Shown here: piece by piece, positions 23,113 through 30,910 of the stretch | Position numbering within the stretch: position 1 is the stretch's first letter | Layout of the letters: every line of letters starts with the position of its first letter | Assembly: GCA_045613165.1 (NCBI GenBank) | Contig: JAZLAK010000093.1 | Location: 1 to 37,014 of the forward strand | Length of the DNA stretch: 37,014 nt | Direction of reading: 5' to 3' | Origin: UMGS1124 sp045613165 | Lineage (GTDB): Bacteria; Bacillota_I; Bacilli_A; RF39; UBA660 | Translations under genes and position numbers: made by a program | Notes under the pieces: model-generated | Told to the model about the DNA's origin: nothing | Seen by the model: the letters and a program-made list of their open reading frames with translations, nothing else | Database searches by the model: none

Positions 23113-25272
23113 ATGAAAGTAATAAAAAGAGATGGACATATGGTTGATTGGTGTCCAGAAAAAATAGAAATTGCTATAGAAAAGGCAAATAAAGAGGTAC
23201 AAGAGGAAGAACAAGCATCAAGTATTCAAATTAAAAATATTATTAAATATATTGAAGGATTAGGGAAAAAACGTATTTTAGTCGAAGATATTCAAGATAT
23301 TATAGAAATGAAATTAATGTCTATAGGAAAATATAATTTAGCAAAAAAATATATAACTTATAGATATACTAGAGAATTAGTTAGACGTAGTAATACAACC
23401 GACTTAGCTATCAAAGAATTAATTGATGGTGAAAATGAATATTGGAATACTGAAAATTCTAATAAAAATGCAAAAGTTGTTACAACTCAAAGAGATTATC
23501 TTGCTGGTATAACATCAACAGATATTACAAGAAGATTTTTATTACCAGAAGATATTGTACAAGCTCACGATGAAGGTGTAATTCATTTCCACGATGCAGA
23601 TTATTTTGCTCAAAATGCATTACATAACTGTGATTTAATTAACTTAGAAGACATGCTACAAAACGGTACAAATATTAATGGAGTAATGATTGAAAAACCT
23701 CATAGATTCTTAACTGCTATGACAATCGCAACTCAATTAATAACTGCTGTATCATCAAGCCAATATGGTGGATGTACAATTACATTAACTCATTTAGCAC
23801 CATTTGTTAGAGAAAGTTATGAAAGATATTTAGCTAAATATAAAAAACGTAAATTCACTAAAGCAGATTGTGAAAAGTACGCTAAAGAAGATTTAGCAAA
23901 AGAAATTACGGATGGAGTACAAACTTTTCAATATCAAATAAATTCAATGACTACAACTAATGGTCAAGCTCATTTCTTAAGTGTATGTTTATATTTAGGA
24001 GTAACAGATGAATATAAAGATGAATTAGCTATGATCATTGAAGAAGTTTTAAAACAAAGAATTGAAGGAATGAAAAATGAAAAAGGTGTATATATTACTC
24101 CAGCATTCCCAAAACTTCTTTATGTATTAGAAGAAGACAATATTAATCCAAAAAGTAAATACTATTATTTAACTGAATTAGCGGCCAAATGTACTGCTAA
24201 ACGTATGGTTCCTGATTATATTTCTGAAAAAGTTATGAAAGAATCAAAAATTGATGCTAATGGAAACGGTAACTGCTATCCATGCATGGGATGTCGTTCA
24301 TTCTTAACTCCATATTTAGATGAAAATGGGAAACCAAAATATTACGGTAGATTTAATCAAGGTGTTGTAACAATCAACTTAGTAGACGTTGCTTTATCAG
24401 CTGATAAAGACATGGACCTATTTTGGAGAATATTTGAAGATAGATTAGAAATGTGCCATAGAGCTTTACAAATAAGACATAAGAGATTAAGTAAAGCTAC
24501 TAGTGATGTAGCACCAATCTTATGGCAACATGGAGCTTTAGCCAGACTAAAAAAAGGTGAATCAATACATGATTTACTACATAATGGATATTCTACTTTA
24601 TCGCTTGGATATGCAGGACTTTATGAATGCGTTAAATTCATGACTGGAAATAGTCATACAGACGGTGGAAAAGGGCATGATTTTGCTATAGAAGTTATGA
24701 AAAAACTAAATGATAAATGTAAAGAATGGAAAGAAACGGAAAAAATTGATTATAGTGTTTACGGAACTCCAATCGAATCAACAACATACAAATTTGCTAA
24801 ATGTTTAAAAGAACGTTTTGGAAAAATTAAAGGAATTACAGATAGAGATTACATTACTAATTCATACCATGTACCTGTATTCGAAGAAATAGATGCTTTC
24901 ACAAAATTAAAATTAGAAAGTGAATTCCAAAAACTATCCCCTGGTGGAGCAATATCTTATATTGAAACTCCTAACTTAACAAATAACATTCCAGCAGTAA
25001 TGGAAATAATAAAATTCATTTACGAAAACATAATGTATGCAGAATTAAACACTAAATCAGATTACTGTCAAGAATGTGGTTTTGAAGGCGAAATCCTAAT
25101 AGACGAAAATCTAGAATGGTATTGTCCAAATTGTGGTAATAGAAACCACGATAAATTAAATGTAGCAAGACGTACTTGTGGTTATATTGGAACAAACTTT
25201 TGGAATAAAGGTAGAACTCAAGAAATTAAAGAAAGAGTTATGCATATAGATAATAAAGACGCTGAGGAGTAA
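23113..25272 (+). CDS. nrdD: Anaerobic ribonucleoside-triphosphate reductase (class III)
   Basis: NrdD reduces ribonucleoside triphosphates to deoxynucleotides using a glycyl radical, and works only without oxygen. The 719-residue product has an N-terminal ATP-cone (about 1-95, starting MKVIKRDGHMVDW) and the catalytic barrel with NCYPCMGCRSFL (about 390-400). A C-terminal zinc site is formed by CQEC (652-655) and CPNC (671-674), and the glycyl-radical loop is RTCGYIGTNFW (Gly near 689). The ribosome-binding site is modest (GAAGGGA). nrdG follows after 1 bp and dut after that, forming a deoxynucleotide-supply operon. Expression is probably governed by the divergent Crp/Fnr-like protein. Confidence 0.97.
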   Translation: MKVIKRDGHMVDWCPEKIEIAIEKANKEVQEEEQASSIQIKNIIKYIEGLGKKRILVEDIQDIIEMKLMSIGKYNLAKKYITYRYTRELVRRSNTTDLAIKELIDGENEYWNTENSNKNAKVVTTQRDYLAGITSTDITRRFLLPEDIVQAHDEGVIHFHDADYFAQNALHNCDLINLEDMLQNGTNINGVMIEKPHRFLTAMTIATQLITAVSSSQYGGCTITLTHLAPFVRESYERYLAKYKKRKFTKADCEKYAKEDLAKEITDGVQTFQYQINSMTTTNGQAHFLSVCLYLGVTDEYKDELAMIIEEVLKQRIEGMKNEKGVYITPAFPKLLYVLEEDNINPKSKYYYLTELAAKCTAKRMVPDYISEKVMKESKIDANGNGNCYPCMGCRSFLTPYLDENGKPKYYGRFNQGVVTINLVDVALSADKDMDLFWRIFEDRLEMCHRALQIRHKRLSKATSDVAPILWQHGALARLKKGESIHDLLHNGYSTLSLGYAGLYECVKFMTGNSHTDGGKGHDFAIEVMKKLNDKCKEWKETEKIDYSVYGTPIESTTYKFAKCLKERFGKIKGITDRDYITNSYHVPVFEEIDAFTKLKLESEFQKLSPGGAISYIETPNLTNNIPAVMEIIKFIYENIMYAELNTKSDYCQECGFEGEILIDENLEWYCPNCGNRNHDKLNVARRTCGYIGTNFWNKGRTQEIKERVMHIDNKDAEE

Positions 25273-25273
25273 A

Positions 25274-25768
25274 ATGAAATATAACAAAATACGTAAAATG
25301 GATATATCTAACGGACCTGGAGTTAGAGTATCAGTTTTCATGCAAGGATGTGTATTTAATTGTAAAAATTGTTTCAACCCTGAAACACACGATTTTAATG
25401 GTGGCAACGATTTTACCGATGAAACCATAGATAAAATATTAAATTTTTGTAATAACGATTACATAGTTGGACTTTCTATATTAGGTGGAGAACCATTACA
25501 CCCTAAAAATATAGAAGGTTCAACCAACCTTGCTAAGAAATTCAAGGAAACTTATCCAAATAAAAATATTTGGGTTTGGTCAGGATACTTATTTGAAGAA
25601 TATTTAAAAGATAAAGAAATAATAAATTATATAGATGTTTTAGTTGATGGGCAATATAACGATGATTTACATAGTCCTATCTTAAAATGGAAAGGTTCTT
25701 CAAATCAAAGAGTTATAGATATTAAAAAAACATTAAAAAAAGAAAAAATTGTATTATACGAAGATTAA
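25274..25768 (+). CDS. nrdG: Anaerobic ribonucleotide reductase activase (radical SAM)
   Basis: NrdG uses S-adenosylmethionine and a 4Fe-4S cluster to create the glycyl radical on NrdD. The 164-residue product has the cluster motif CVFNCKNC (Cys26, Cys30, Cys33) preceded by GPGVRVSVFMQG, and the SAM-binding LSILGGEPL segment near 80. Length and motif fit the family. GAGGAG overlaps the end of nrdD and precedes the ATG. The 1-bp gap implies coupled translation with its substrate protein. Confidence 0.96.
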   Translation: MKYNKIRKMDISNGPGVRVSVFMQGCVFNCKNCFNPETHDFNGGNDFTDETIDKILNFCNNDYIVGLSILGGEPLHPKNIEGSTNLAKKFKETYPNKNIWVWSGYLFEEYLKDKEIINYIDVLVDGQYNDDLHSPILKWKGSSNQRVIDIKKTLKKEKIVLYED

Positions 25769-25776
25769 GGAGATTT

Positions 25777-26235
25777 ATGAAACAAAGAGGATTTGAAATA
25801 GCACAAGGATGGGAAGATAAAGATATTAATCTACCAGTTAGAAAAACAAAATATTCAGCTGCATACGATTTAGAGGCAGCTGAAGAAACTATAATACCAA
25901 GTTTTAAAAGCGGAATGAAACCAACGCTTATACCTACAGGGTTAAAAGCTTATATGCAAGGTGATGAAGTTTTAAAACTATTCCCAAGAAGTTCAGGGCC
26001 AAAAAAACAAGGAATATTATTCCCTCATAGTGTAGGTATAATTGATAAAGATTATTACGGAAACGAAGATAACGATGGGCATCTATTAGTACAATGCATT
26101 AATATTAAAGATGAAGATGTAATAATAAAAAAAGGAGAAACAATTGCGCAAGCAATGTTTCAAAAATATTTAATTATAGATGATGATAATGCAAATGGTA
26201 CTCGTACTGGAGGATTTGGTTCAACTGATAAATAA
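25777..26235 (+). CDS. dut: dUTP diphosphatase (trimeric dUTPase)
   Basis: dUTPase hydrolyses dUTP to dUMP and pyrophosphate, keeping uracil out of DNA and feeding dTMP synthesis. The 152-residue product shows all five motifs in order: SAAYDLEA (1), PRSSGPKKQG (2), VGIIDKDYYG with an insertion before LLVQ (3), GETIAQAMFQ (4) and TRTGGFGSTDK (5). AAGGAG precedes the ATG, 8 bp after nrdG, so it is the third gene of the nrd operon, a sensible pairing with deoxynucleotide synthesis. Confidence 0.94.
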   Translation: MKQRGFEIAQGWEDKDINLPVRKTKYSAAYDLEAAEETIIPSFKSGMKPTLIPTGLKAYMQGDEVLKLFPRSSGPKKQGILFPHSVGIIDKDYYGNEDNDGHLLVQCINIKDEDVIIKKGETIAQAMFQKYLIIDDDNANGTRTGGFGSTDK

Positions 26236-26264
26236 AAGAGCTTACTTATTGTAAACTCTTTTTT
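26235..26264 (+). terminator. Intrinsic terminator of the nrdD-nrdG-dut operon
   Basis: AAAGAG (26235-26240) with CTCTTT (26256-26261), continued by TTAC (26242-26245) with GTAA (26251-26254) across one mismatch, is followed by a T-run. Confidence 0.7.
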
Positions 26265-26496
26265 AATTTTCAAAAAAATTCTTAATATCTACCTCTAACA
26301 CATCAGCTATTCTTCCTAGTGTAACTATACTAAAACTTTTATTTTTAGTAGGACTTTCTATTTCACATATATAATCAACTGACAAATCAGTAGCATCAGC
26401 CAATTGTTGTTGAGTAAGGTGCTTTTCTTTACGATACTTTTTAATATTTTTTCTTATAATATTATAGTAATGATCGTTAGTATTGTAGCTAGTCAC
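26263..26496 (-). CDS. Small XRE-family helix-turn-helix regulator
   Basis: The 77-residue product is almost entirely one lambda-repressor-like helix-turn-helix domain (about residues 12-74): IRKNIKKYRKEKHLTQQQLADATDLSVDYICEIES...SIVTLGRIADVLEVDIKNFF. The start is GTG at 26496; the ATG two bases upstream in another frame reads into a stop at once. AAGGTGTGAT precedes it. It lies downstream of sigK on the same strand, 106 bp away, and could be co-transcribed or independent. No target palindrome is obvious nearby. Confidence 0.85.
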   Translation of the reverse strand: MTSYNTNDHYYNIIRKNIKKYRKEKHLTQQQLADATDLSVDYICEIESPTKNKSFSIVTLGRIADVLEVDIKNFFEN

Positions 26497-26602
26497 ATTG
26501 TATCACACCTTTTCTATTAACATTTTCTCAAAAAGTCCTTAAATAGTGAACGGGCTTATAGTACGAGATATAATTATTATGTGTTCATATTTATAATTTT
26601 AT
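26497..26602. other. Gap between the XRE gene and sigK
   Basis: This 106-bp stretch holds the ribosome-binding site of the XRE gene and AT-rich DNA with a slightly GC-richer patch (26548-26565). I see no terminator for sigK and no convincing sigma-A promoter, so co-transcription of sigK and the XRE gene is possible. Confidence 0.4.
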
Positions 26603-27298
26603 TCAATATTCTTTCTTTTCTTTTAAAAACTTCTTATATATTTTTAATAGTGCTCTTTTCTCAATTCTCGATACATAACTCCTAGAGATTTTCATACCAG
26701 AAGATATCTCCTTTTGCGTTAACTCGTCATTATTAAATAAACCATATCTTTTAATAATAATTTCTTTTTCTCTTTCATTTAAAATATTTAAATATTTAAT
26801 TAAAGTATTTATAGACTCTTTATTATGAAGAGTTGTAAGAATATCTTCATCTTCACTTTTAATGACATCTATTAAATTTATTTCATTACCATCTTTATCA
26901 AAACCTATAGAATCATTTAAACTAACATCATTTATATGTTTTTTATTATTTCTAAAATACATTAATACCTCATTTTGAATACATTTAGCACAATAAGTAG
27001 TTAATTTAATATTTTTATCATTCTTAAAAGAGTCTATTCCTTTAATCAGGCCAATTGTTCCTATACTTATTAAATCATCTATTTCCTTATCTTTCGTATC
27101 ATACTTTTTAACTATATGAGCTACCAATCTCAAATTATGTTCTATTAATTTAGCGCGTGCTTCTTTATTTCCTTGAGCTTTAAGTTCTAAACAACTTTTT
27201 TCTTCTTCAGGACTTAAAGGCTCAGGGAATACATTTATTGAATAAGAACCAGTAAAAAAATATAAACTTTTAAATATACTTAACAAACTCAAAATCAT
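26603..27298 (-). CDS. sigK: RNA polymerase sporulation sigma factor SigK (pro-form)
   Basis: SigK directs late mother-cell gene expression during endospore formation. The 231-residue product has sigma region 2 with RAKLIEHNLRLVAHIVKKYDTKDKEIDDLISIGTIGLIKGIDSF (about 55-98). Region 3/4 carries LNEREKEIIIKRYGL and SRSYVSRIEKRALLKIYK (about 170-222). Wording such as LSPEEEKSCLELKAQGNKEAR and VSLNDSIGFDKDGNEINLIDVIKSE matches SigK rather than SigE. The first 24 or so residues are hydrophobic (MILSLLSIFKSLYFFTG) and precede FPEPLS, as in the membrane-held pro-sequence removed by SpoIVFB. The gene is uninterrupted (no skin-like element). AGGTGATT precedes the ATG; the stop is TGA, rare here. Confidence 0.92.
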   Translation of the reverse strand: MILSLLSIFKSLYFFTGSYSINVFPEPLSPEEEKSCLELKAQGNKEARAKLIEHNLRLVAHIVKKYDTKDKEIDDLISIGTIGLIKGIDSFKNDKNIKLTTYCAKCIQNEVLMYFRNNKKHINDVSLNDSIGFDKDGNEINLIDVIKSEDEDILTTLHNKESINTLIKYLNILNEREKEIIIKRYGLFNNDELTQKEISSGMKISRSYVSRIEKRALLKIYKKFLKEKKEY

Positions 27299-27354
27299 TA
27301 AATCACCTAATATAATATATTTAACTTATTAAAAAATATAAATAAATTTGTCGA

Positions 27355-27373
27355 TTACTAAAAAACTTAGTAA
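27355..27373. repeat. Short inverted repeat upstream of sigK
   Basis: TTACTAA (27355-27361) and TTAGTAA (27367-27373) are perfect inverted repeats with a 5-bp spacer, between the divergent sigK and 27473 genes. They could be an operator, but 7-bp arms in DNA this AT-rich may be chance. Confidence 0.35.
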
Positions 27374-27412
27374 ATAAGATTTTATAGACATAATATTTAA
27401 TAATTAATACAT

Positions 27413-27441
27413 TTGACATTGTATTTAAAATATTGTAATAT
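27413..27441 (+). promoter_or_regulatory. Sigma-A promoter of the 27473 gene
   Basis: TTGACA (27413-27418, perfect -35) and TAATAT (27436-27441) are spaced by 17 bp. The predicted start is near 27448. The sigK promoter on the other strand could not be identified with confidence. Confidence 0.75.
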
Positions 27442-27472
27442 ATAATCTCTTTTGGAAAAGGGGAGAAATTTT

Positions 27473-28447
27473 ATGGAAATGAATTTAGAATTGCAAACAA
27501 GAAAAATAATTCAAAAAATAGATTTAATAACAAATTTAATAGAAACATTAGCAAATTATAACAGTATTGAAGGTTACACAAATCAAAAGAAATTTACAAT
27601 AGATATCAAATATAGAAAAGAAGACAATAATCCAAATTTTTACTATAGCATTAATATATTAAGAGGAACTAATGAACCAAAAAATATATTCAATATGAGA
27701 TTTGTTTCATATGAAAATATAAATTATATTTTAGAAAATTTAATAAATAGATTAACAACTAGTGATTATTTTTCACATACTACGTATAGTAGTGAATATG
27801 GTAAATATAGTTCTTATAATATAACTTTAAAAAATAACGTTGATGTCAAATTAGGAATCAAAACATTAGAAGATTTAGAATTTTTTAACAAAATAGAAGA
27901 ACGATTCAAACAAAAAATGATTAGAGTATATCCTCCTGAAGAATCTAATAAAACTAAAGATGAAATACAAAAAGAAAAAATGATAAATATAATAGATTTA
28001 ATGTATAAAGTTTTAAGTATTTTAGAACAATATAATACTATTGAAGACTACAACAACACAAAACCATTCAGTTTTAAAATAAAAAACTATTATGATAATT
28101 TAAAAGAATGTTATGTATTTAATTTTACAATAACAAGAGGAAATACAAATCCTGAAGTATTTTTAACTCTTAATGCAAATATTAAAGATAAAAAAGTATT
28201 CTATGAAAAAATTTATGATTTAATGCATCATTTTAAACAAAAACAAAGTTTCTTAATAAATATGCTGATTAATGATTTTAATGGTTCATATACTATATTA
28301 ACTAAAAATAGTATTTCTTTAGAATTTGCATTTTATGATGAATTAGATAAAACATTTTATATAAGTTTTATGAAAGAAACTGATAAAAAAAACAATGAAT
28401 ATGAATTAAATCCAAGGAAAGATAAATTATTAAAACCTATCGAATAA
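27473..28447 (+). CDS. Unknown protein with two tandem copies of one domain
   Basis: The 324-residue product has no signal peptide or membrane segment and I do not recognise the family. It has an internal duplication: residues about 8-150 and 162-310 align along their length. Shared landmarks are IIQKIDLITNLIETLANYNSIEGY versus MINIIDLMYKVLSILEQYNTIEDY, a KKFTIDIK versus KPFSFKIK strand, and INILRGTNEPKNIF versus FTITRGNTNPEVFL. Each repeat is a helix followed by a beta-rich part. The start is the ATG at 27473, after GGGGAG; an upstream in-frame TTG at 27452 would include the ribosome-binding site. It diverges from sigK and precedes another orphan gene that has its own promoter. Confidence 0.75.
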   Translation: MEMNLELQTRKIIQKIDLITNLIETLANYNSIEGYTNQKKFTIDIKYRKEDNNPNFYYSINILRGTNEPKNIFNMRFVSYENINYILENLINRLTTSDYFSHTTYSSEYGKYSSYNITLKNNVDVKLGIKTLEDLEFFNKIEERFKQKMIRVYPPEESNKTKDEIQKEKMINIIDLMYKVLSILEQYNTIEDYNNTKPFSFKIKNYYDNLKECYVFNFTITRGNTNPEVFLTLNANIKDKKVFYEKIYDLMHHFKQKQSFLINMLINDFNGSYTILTKNSISLEFAFYDELDKTFYISFMKETDKKNNEYELNPRKDKLLKPIE

Positions 28448-28452
28448 AAAAG

Positions 28453-28481
28453 TTGTAATTTAAAAAATATTAAACTATAAT
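28453..28481 (+). promoter_or_regulatory. Sigma-A promoter of the 28504 gene
   Basis: TTGTAA (28453-28458) and TATAAT (28476-28481) are separated by 17 bp, giving a start near 28488 and a leader of about 16 nt. Confidence 0.72.
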
Positions 28482-28503
28482 ATAGTCCCAAGGAAGTGGT
28501 TCT

Positions 28504-28854
28504 ATGGAAAATTTAGTATTAGATAAAAAATTTACAACATCAATTAACTTTTTCGATAATATATTATTTTTAGATTCTTTTGACAACGACAAAAAAGTAT
28601 ATAATATGGTAGTTGATTATTTAAGAAAAGATAATCACTATATATTAAAATTAAATATATTAGATAAAAATATAGAATTAGTTAAAACAGAATGTGTGCT
28701 AGCTAACAAAATTAATGGAAGTATAGTAATTAAAGATATAATTAATTTAGTAACCAAAAAATATAATAATGATCTTATAATAGATGTAAAAGAATTAGAT
28801 CAAAACAACAATTGTATAAAATTTGGTAGAAGAACGTATAATTCAAAGAATTAG
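28504..28854 (+). CDS. Unknown 116-residue cytosolic protein
   Basis: The product is soluble, acidic-to-neutral and rich in Asn, Asp, Ile and Lys, with alternating short hydrophobic strands (YILKLNILDKNIELVKTECVLANKINGSIVI) suggesting a beta-rich fold. No motif is recognised. AAGGAAGTGG precedes the ATG. It has its own promoter and terminator, so it is an independent unit between the duplicated-domain gene and rpsB. Its stop is TAG, and its last codons form one arm of the terminator. Confidence 0.68.
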   Translation: MENLVLDKKFTTSINFFDNILFLDSFDNDKKVYNMVVDYLRKDNHYILKLNILDKNIELVKTECVLANKINGSIVIKDIINLVTKKYNNDLIIDVKELDQNNNCIKFGRRTYNSKN

Positions 28855-28876
28855 TAATATTTCTTTGAATTTTTTG
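28840..28876 (+). terminator. Intrinsic terminator overlapping the end of the 28504 gene
   Basis: AATTCAAAGAA (28840-28850) and TTCTTTGAATT (28861-28871) form a perfect 11-bp stem with the TAG stop in the loop, followed by T residues to 28875. Confidence 0.85.
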
Positions 28877-28905
28877 TTGATAAATATTTAAAAATTTGTT
28901 AAAAT
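28877..28905 (+). promoter_or_regulatory. Sigma-A promoter of rpsB-tsf
   Basis: TTGATA (28877-28882) and TAAAAT (28900-28905) are separated by 17 bp. The predicted start near 28912 lies just before a small hairpin. Confidence 0.75.
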
Positions 28906-28911
28906 ATCAAT

Positions 28912-29018
28912 GGTTTCAAAAACCAAATATACACATTTGCTGATCGTTAAACCTAGTGGCTATTGTTGGAGAGACGAGAAGAGGTAAATGGAAGAAAAAC
29001 GAAAGGAAGAGTGAAATT
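28912..29018 (+). promoter_or_regulatory. rpsB leader, candidate ribosomal-protein leader RNA
   Basis: About 107 nt lie between the predicted transcript start and the rpsB ATG, longer than most leaders in this window. It begins with a hairpin (GGTTT/AAACC, about 28912-28924) and is less AT-rich in its middle (28951-28983). S2 controls its own operon in other bacteria, so an autoregulatory leader is possible. I cannot match a known structure. Confidence 0.35.
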
Positions 29019-29942
29019 ATGGCTGTTGTTTCTATGAATAATTTATTAGAAGCAGGTGTTCAATTTGGACATCAAACAAAAAGATGGAATCCAAAAATGA
29101 AGGAATACATCTTTACTTCAAGAGACGATATTTATATAATCAATCTTGAAAAAACTGTAGAATGCATGGAAAAAGCATATGCAGAAATTAAAAAAATTGC
29201 TGAAAATGGAGGAAAATTCTTATTTGCTGGAACTAAAAAACAAGCTAGCGAAGTTTGTGTAGAAGAAGCTACACGTAGTGAAAGTTTCTATGTAACTGAA
29301 AGATGGTTAGGTGGAACATTAACTAATTTCCGTACTATTAGAAGACGTGTTAAACGTTTAGAAGAAATAGAAAAAATGGAACAAGATGGTTCTTTTGATT
29401 TATTACCAAAAAAAGAAGTAATTGGTTTAAAGAAAGAATATGATAAATTAAATAAAGTTTTATGTGGAATTAGAAATATGGATAGACTTCCAAACGCATT
29501 AATTATTGTTGATCCTAAAAAAGAAATAAATGCAATTAGAGAAGCTAGAAAATTAAATATTCCAGTATTTGGTATCGTTGATACAAACTGTGATCCAGAT
29601 GACGTTGATTTTGTAATTCCTGGTAACGATGACGCTGTTAGAGCAGTTAAAGTTGTATTAGGAGTATTAAACAATGCTATTTGTGAAGCTAAAGGTTTAG
29701 AAATAGTTGATTATGTTACTGAAGAAGAACCTAAAAAAGTAGCGAAAAAAGAAACTGAAGAAAAAGTAGTTGCTCCAAAAGCTAAAGTAGAAGAAACAAA
29801 AGTTGAAAAAGAAGAAATTAAAGAAACTGAAGATTTATCTAAAAAAACTGTTGCTGAATTAAAAGCAATGGCTAAAGAAGCTGGTATAACTGGTTATACT
29901 TCAATGAAAAAAGATGAATTATTAAGTGTTTTAAATAAATAA
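29019..29942 (+). CDS. rpsB: 30S ribosomal protein S2 with C-terminal Rho_N-like domain
   Basis: S2 binds the small ribosomal subunit near the head-body junction and is needed for S1 binding where present. The 307-residue product has a full S2 body (MAVVSMNNLLEAGVQFGHQTKRWNPKMKEYIF to about residue 230). It continues into a Lys/Glu/Val linker of about 40 residues and a final 35-residue segment (about 273-307, TVAELKAMAKEAGITGYTSMKKDELL) that reads as a Rho N-terminal/SAP-like domain. This tail is absent from ordinary S2 of about 230-260 residues. I chose ATG 29019 after AAGGAAGAG; an in-frame GTG at 28956 would add residues not found in S2. tsf follows after 22 bp. Confidence 0.93.
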   Translation: MAVVSMNNLLEAGVQFGHQTKRWNPKMKEYIFTSRDDIYIINLEKTVECMEKAYAEIKKIAENGGKFLFAGTKKQASEVCVEEATRSESFYVTERWLGGTLTNFRTIRRRVKRLEEIEKMEQDGSFDLLPKKEVIGLKKEYDKLNKVLCGIRNMDRLPNALIIVDPKKEINAIREARKLNIPVFGIVDTNCDPDDVDFVIPGNDDAVRAVKVVLGVLNNAICEAKGLEIVDYVTEEEPKKVAKKETEEKVVAPKAKVEETKVEKEEIKETEDLSKKTVAELKAMAKEAGITGYTSMKKDELLSVLNK

Positions 29943-29964
29943 TTAGAATTAAAGGAGATTTTAT

Positions 29965-30834
29965 ATGATTACTGCAAAACAAGTTAGTGAATTAAGAAAC
30001 ATGACTGGTGCTGGAATGATGGATTGTAAAAAAGCATTAGCTGAAACTAATGGAGACATCGAAGCAGCAGTTGATTGGTTAAGAGAAAAAGGTATTGCTA
30101 AAAGCGCTAAAAAAGCAAGTCGTATAGCTGCTGAAGGTTTAGCAAATATATACGTTGAAGGAAATAAAGCTGCAATCCTAGAAGTAAATAGTGAAACTGA
30201 TTTCGTTAGTAAAAATGAAGAATTTACTGGAATGATAGACACTATTGGAAATGCTATTTTAAATAGTGATGCTGCAACTTTAGAAGATGTTCTTGCACTT
30301 CCATGTGAAGAAGGAACTATTAATGATTTAATCATTGCAAAAACTGCTAAAATAGGAGAAAAATTATCTCTAAGAAGATTTGAATTAGTAACTAAAGCTG
30401 ATAATGAAGTATTTGGTTCTTATTTACATATGGGTGGTAAAATTGCTGTTTTAACTGTTGTTGAAGGAGCAAATGAAGAAGTTGCTAGAGAAGTATCAAT
30501 GCAAGCAGCTGCTATGAAACCTCAATACTTAAGCGAAAGCGATGTTCCTGCTGAAGTAGTTGCTCGTGAAAGCGAAGTATTCAAAACTCAAGCTATGGAA
30601 GAAGGAAAACCTGCTGAAATTGCTGAAAAAATGGTTGCTGGAAGAATTAAAAAATTCTATAAAGAAATTTGTTTACTTAACCAAGCATTCATCAAAGACG
30701 GAGATATAGATGTTCAAACTTACGTTAAAAATAACGGTGGAGTAGTTAAATCTATGGTTCGTTTCGAAGTTGGTGAAGGTATGCAAAAACGTGAAGAAAA
30801 TTTTGCAGAAGAAGTTATGAGTCAAATTAAATAA
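29965..30834 (+). CDS. tsf: Translation elongation factor Ts
   Basis: EF-Ts exchanges GDP for GTP on EF-Tu. The 289-residue product has the UBA-like N terminus with the signature VSELRNMTGAGMMDCKKALAETNGDIEAAVDWLREKG and the core segment VEVNSETDFVSKNEEF-like ILEVNSETDFVSKNEEF (about 73-90). The paired core subdomains are complete to the C terminus. AAGGAG precedes the ATG. It is co-transcribed with rpsB, as in most bacteria. Confidence 0.96.
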   Translation: MITAKQVSELRNMTGAGMMDCKKALAETNGDIEAAVDWLREKGIAKSAKKASRIAAEGLANIYVEGNKAAILEVNSETDFVSKNEEFTGMIDTIGNAILNSDAATLEDVLALPCEEGTINDLIIAKTAKIGEKLSLRRFELVTKADNEVFGSYLHMGGKIAVLTVVEGANEEVAREVSMQAAAMKPQYLSESDVPAEVVARESEVFKTQAMEEGKPAEIAEKMVAGRIKKFYKEICLLNQAFIKDGDIDVQTYVKNNGGVVKSMVRFEVGEGMQKREENFAEEVMSQIK

Positions 30835-30853
30835 CCCTATGGGTTATTTTTTT
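30831..30853 (+). terminator. Intrinsic terminator of rpsB-tsf
   Basis: ATAACCC (30831-30837) pairs perfectly with GGGTTAT (30841-30847) around a 3-nt loop, followed by T residues. The tsf stop codon lies in the 5' arm. Confidence 0.85.
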
Positions 30854-30874
30854 GTGTATATTTTTATAAAACTA

Positions 30875-30883
30875 TGATAAAAT
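30875..30883 (+). promoter_or_regulatory. Candidate extended -10 promoter of the nucleoside phosphorylase gene
   Basis: TGATAAAAT (30875-30883) fits an extended -10. Upstream TGTATA (30855-30860) is at 17 bp but is a poor -35. Confidence 0.45.
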
Positions 30884-30910
30884 TATTTTATAAGAATAGA
30901 GGGTATTTAC

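Noticed and set aside
26497..26602. SigE- or SigK-type promoter for the XRE gene
   Set aside because: CATAATAATTA-like sequences occur on the minus strand but do not match the spacing of sporulation sigma consensus elements.
28956..29018. In-frame GTG extension of rpsB adding 21 residues
   Set aside because: The added residues are not part of S2, and the ATG at 29019 has a good ribosome-binding site and the canonical N terminus.
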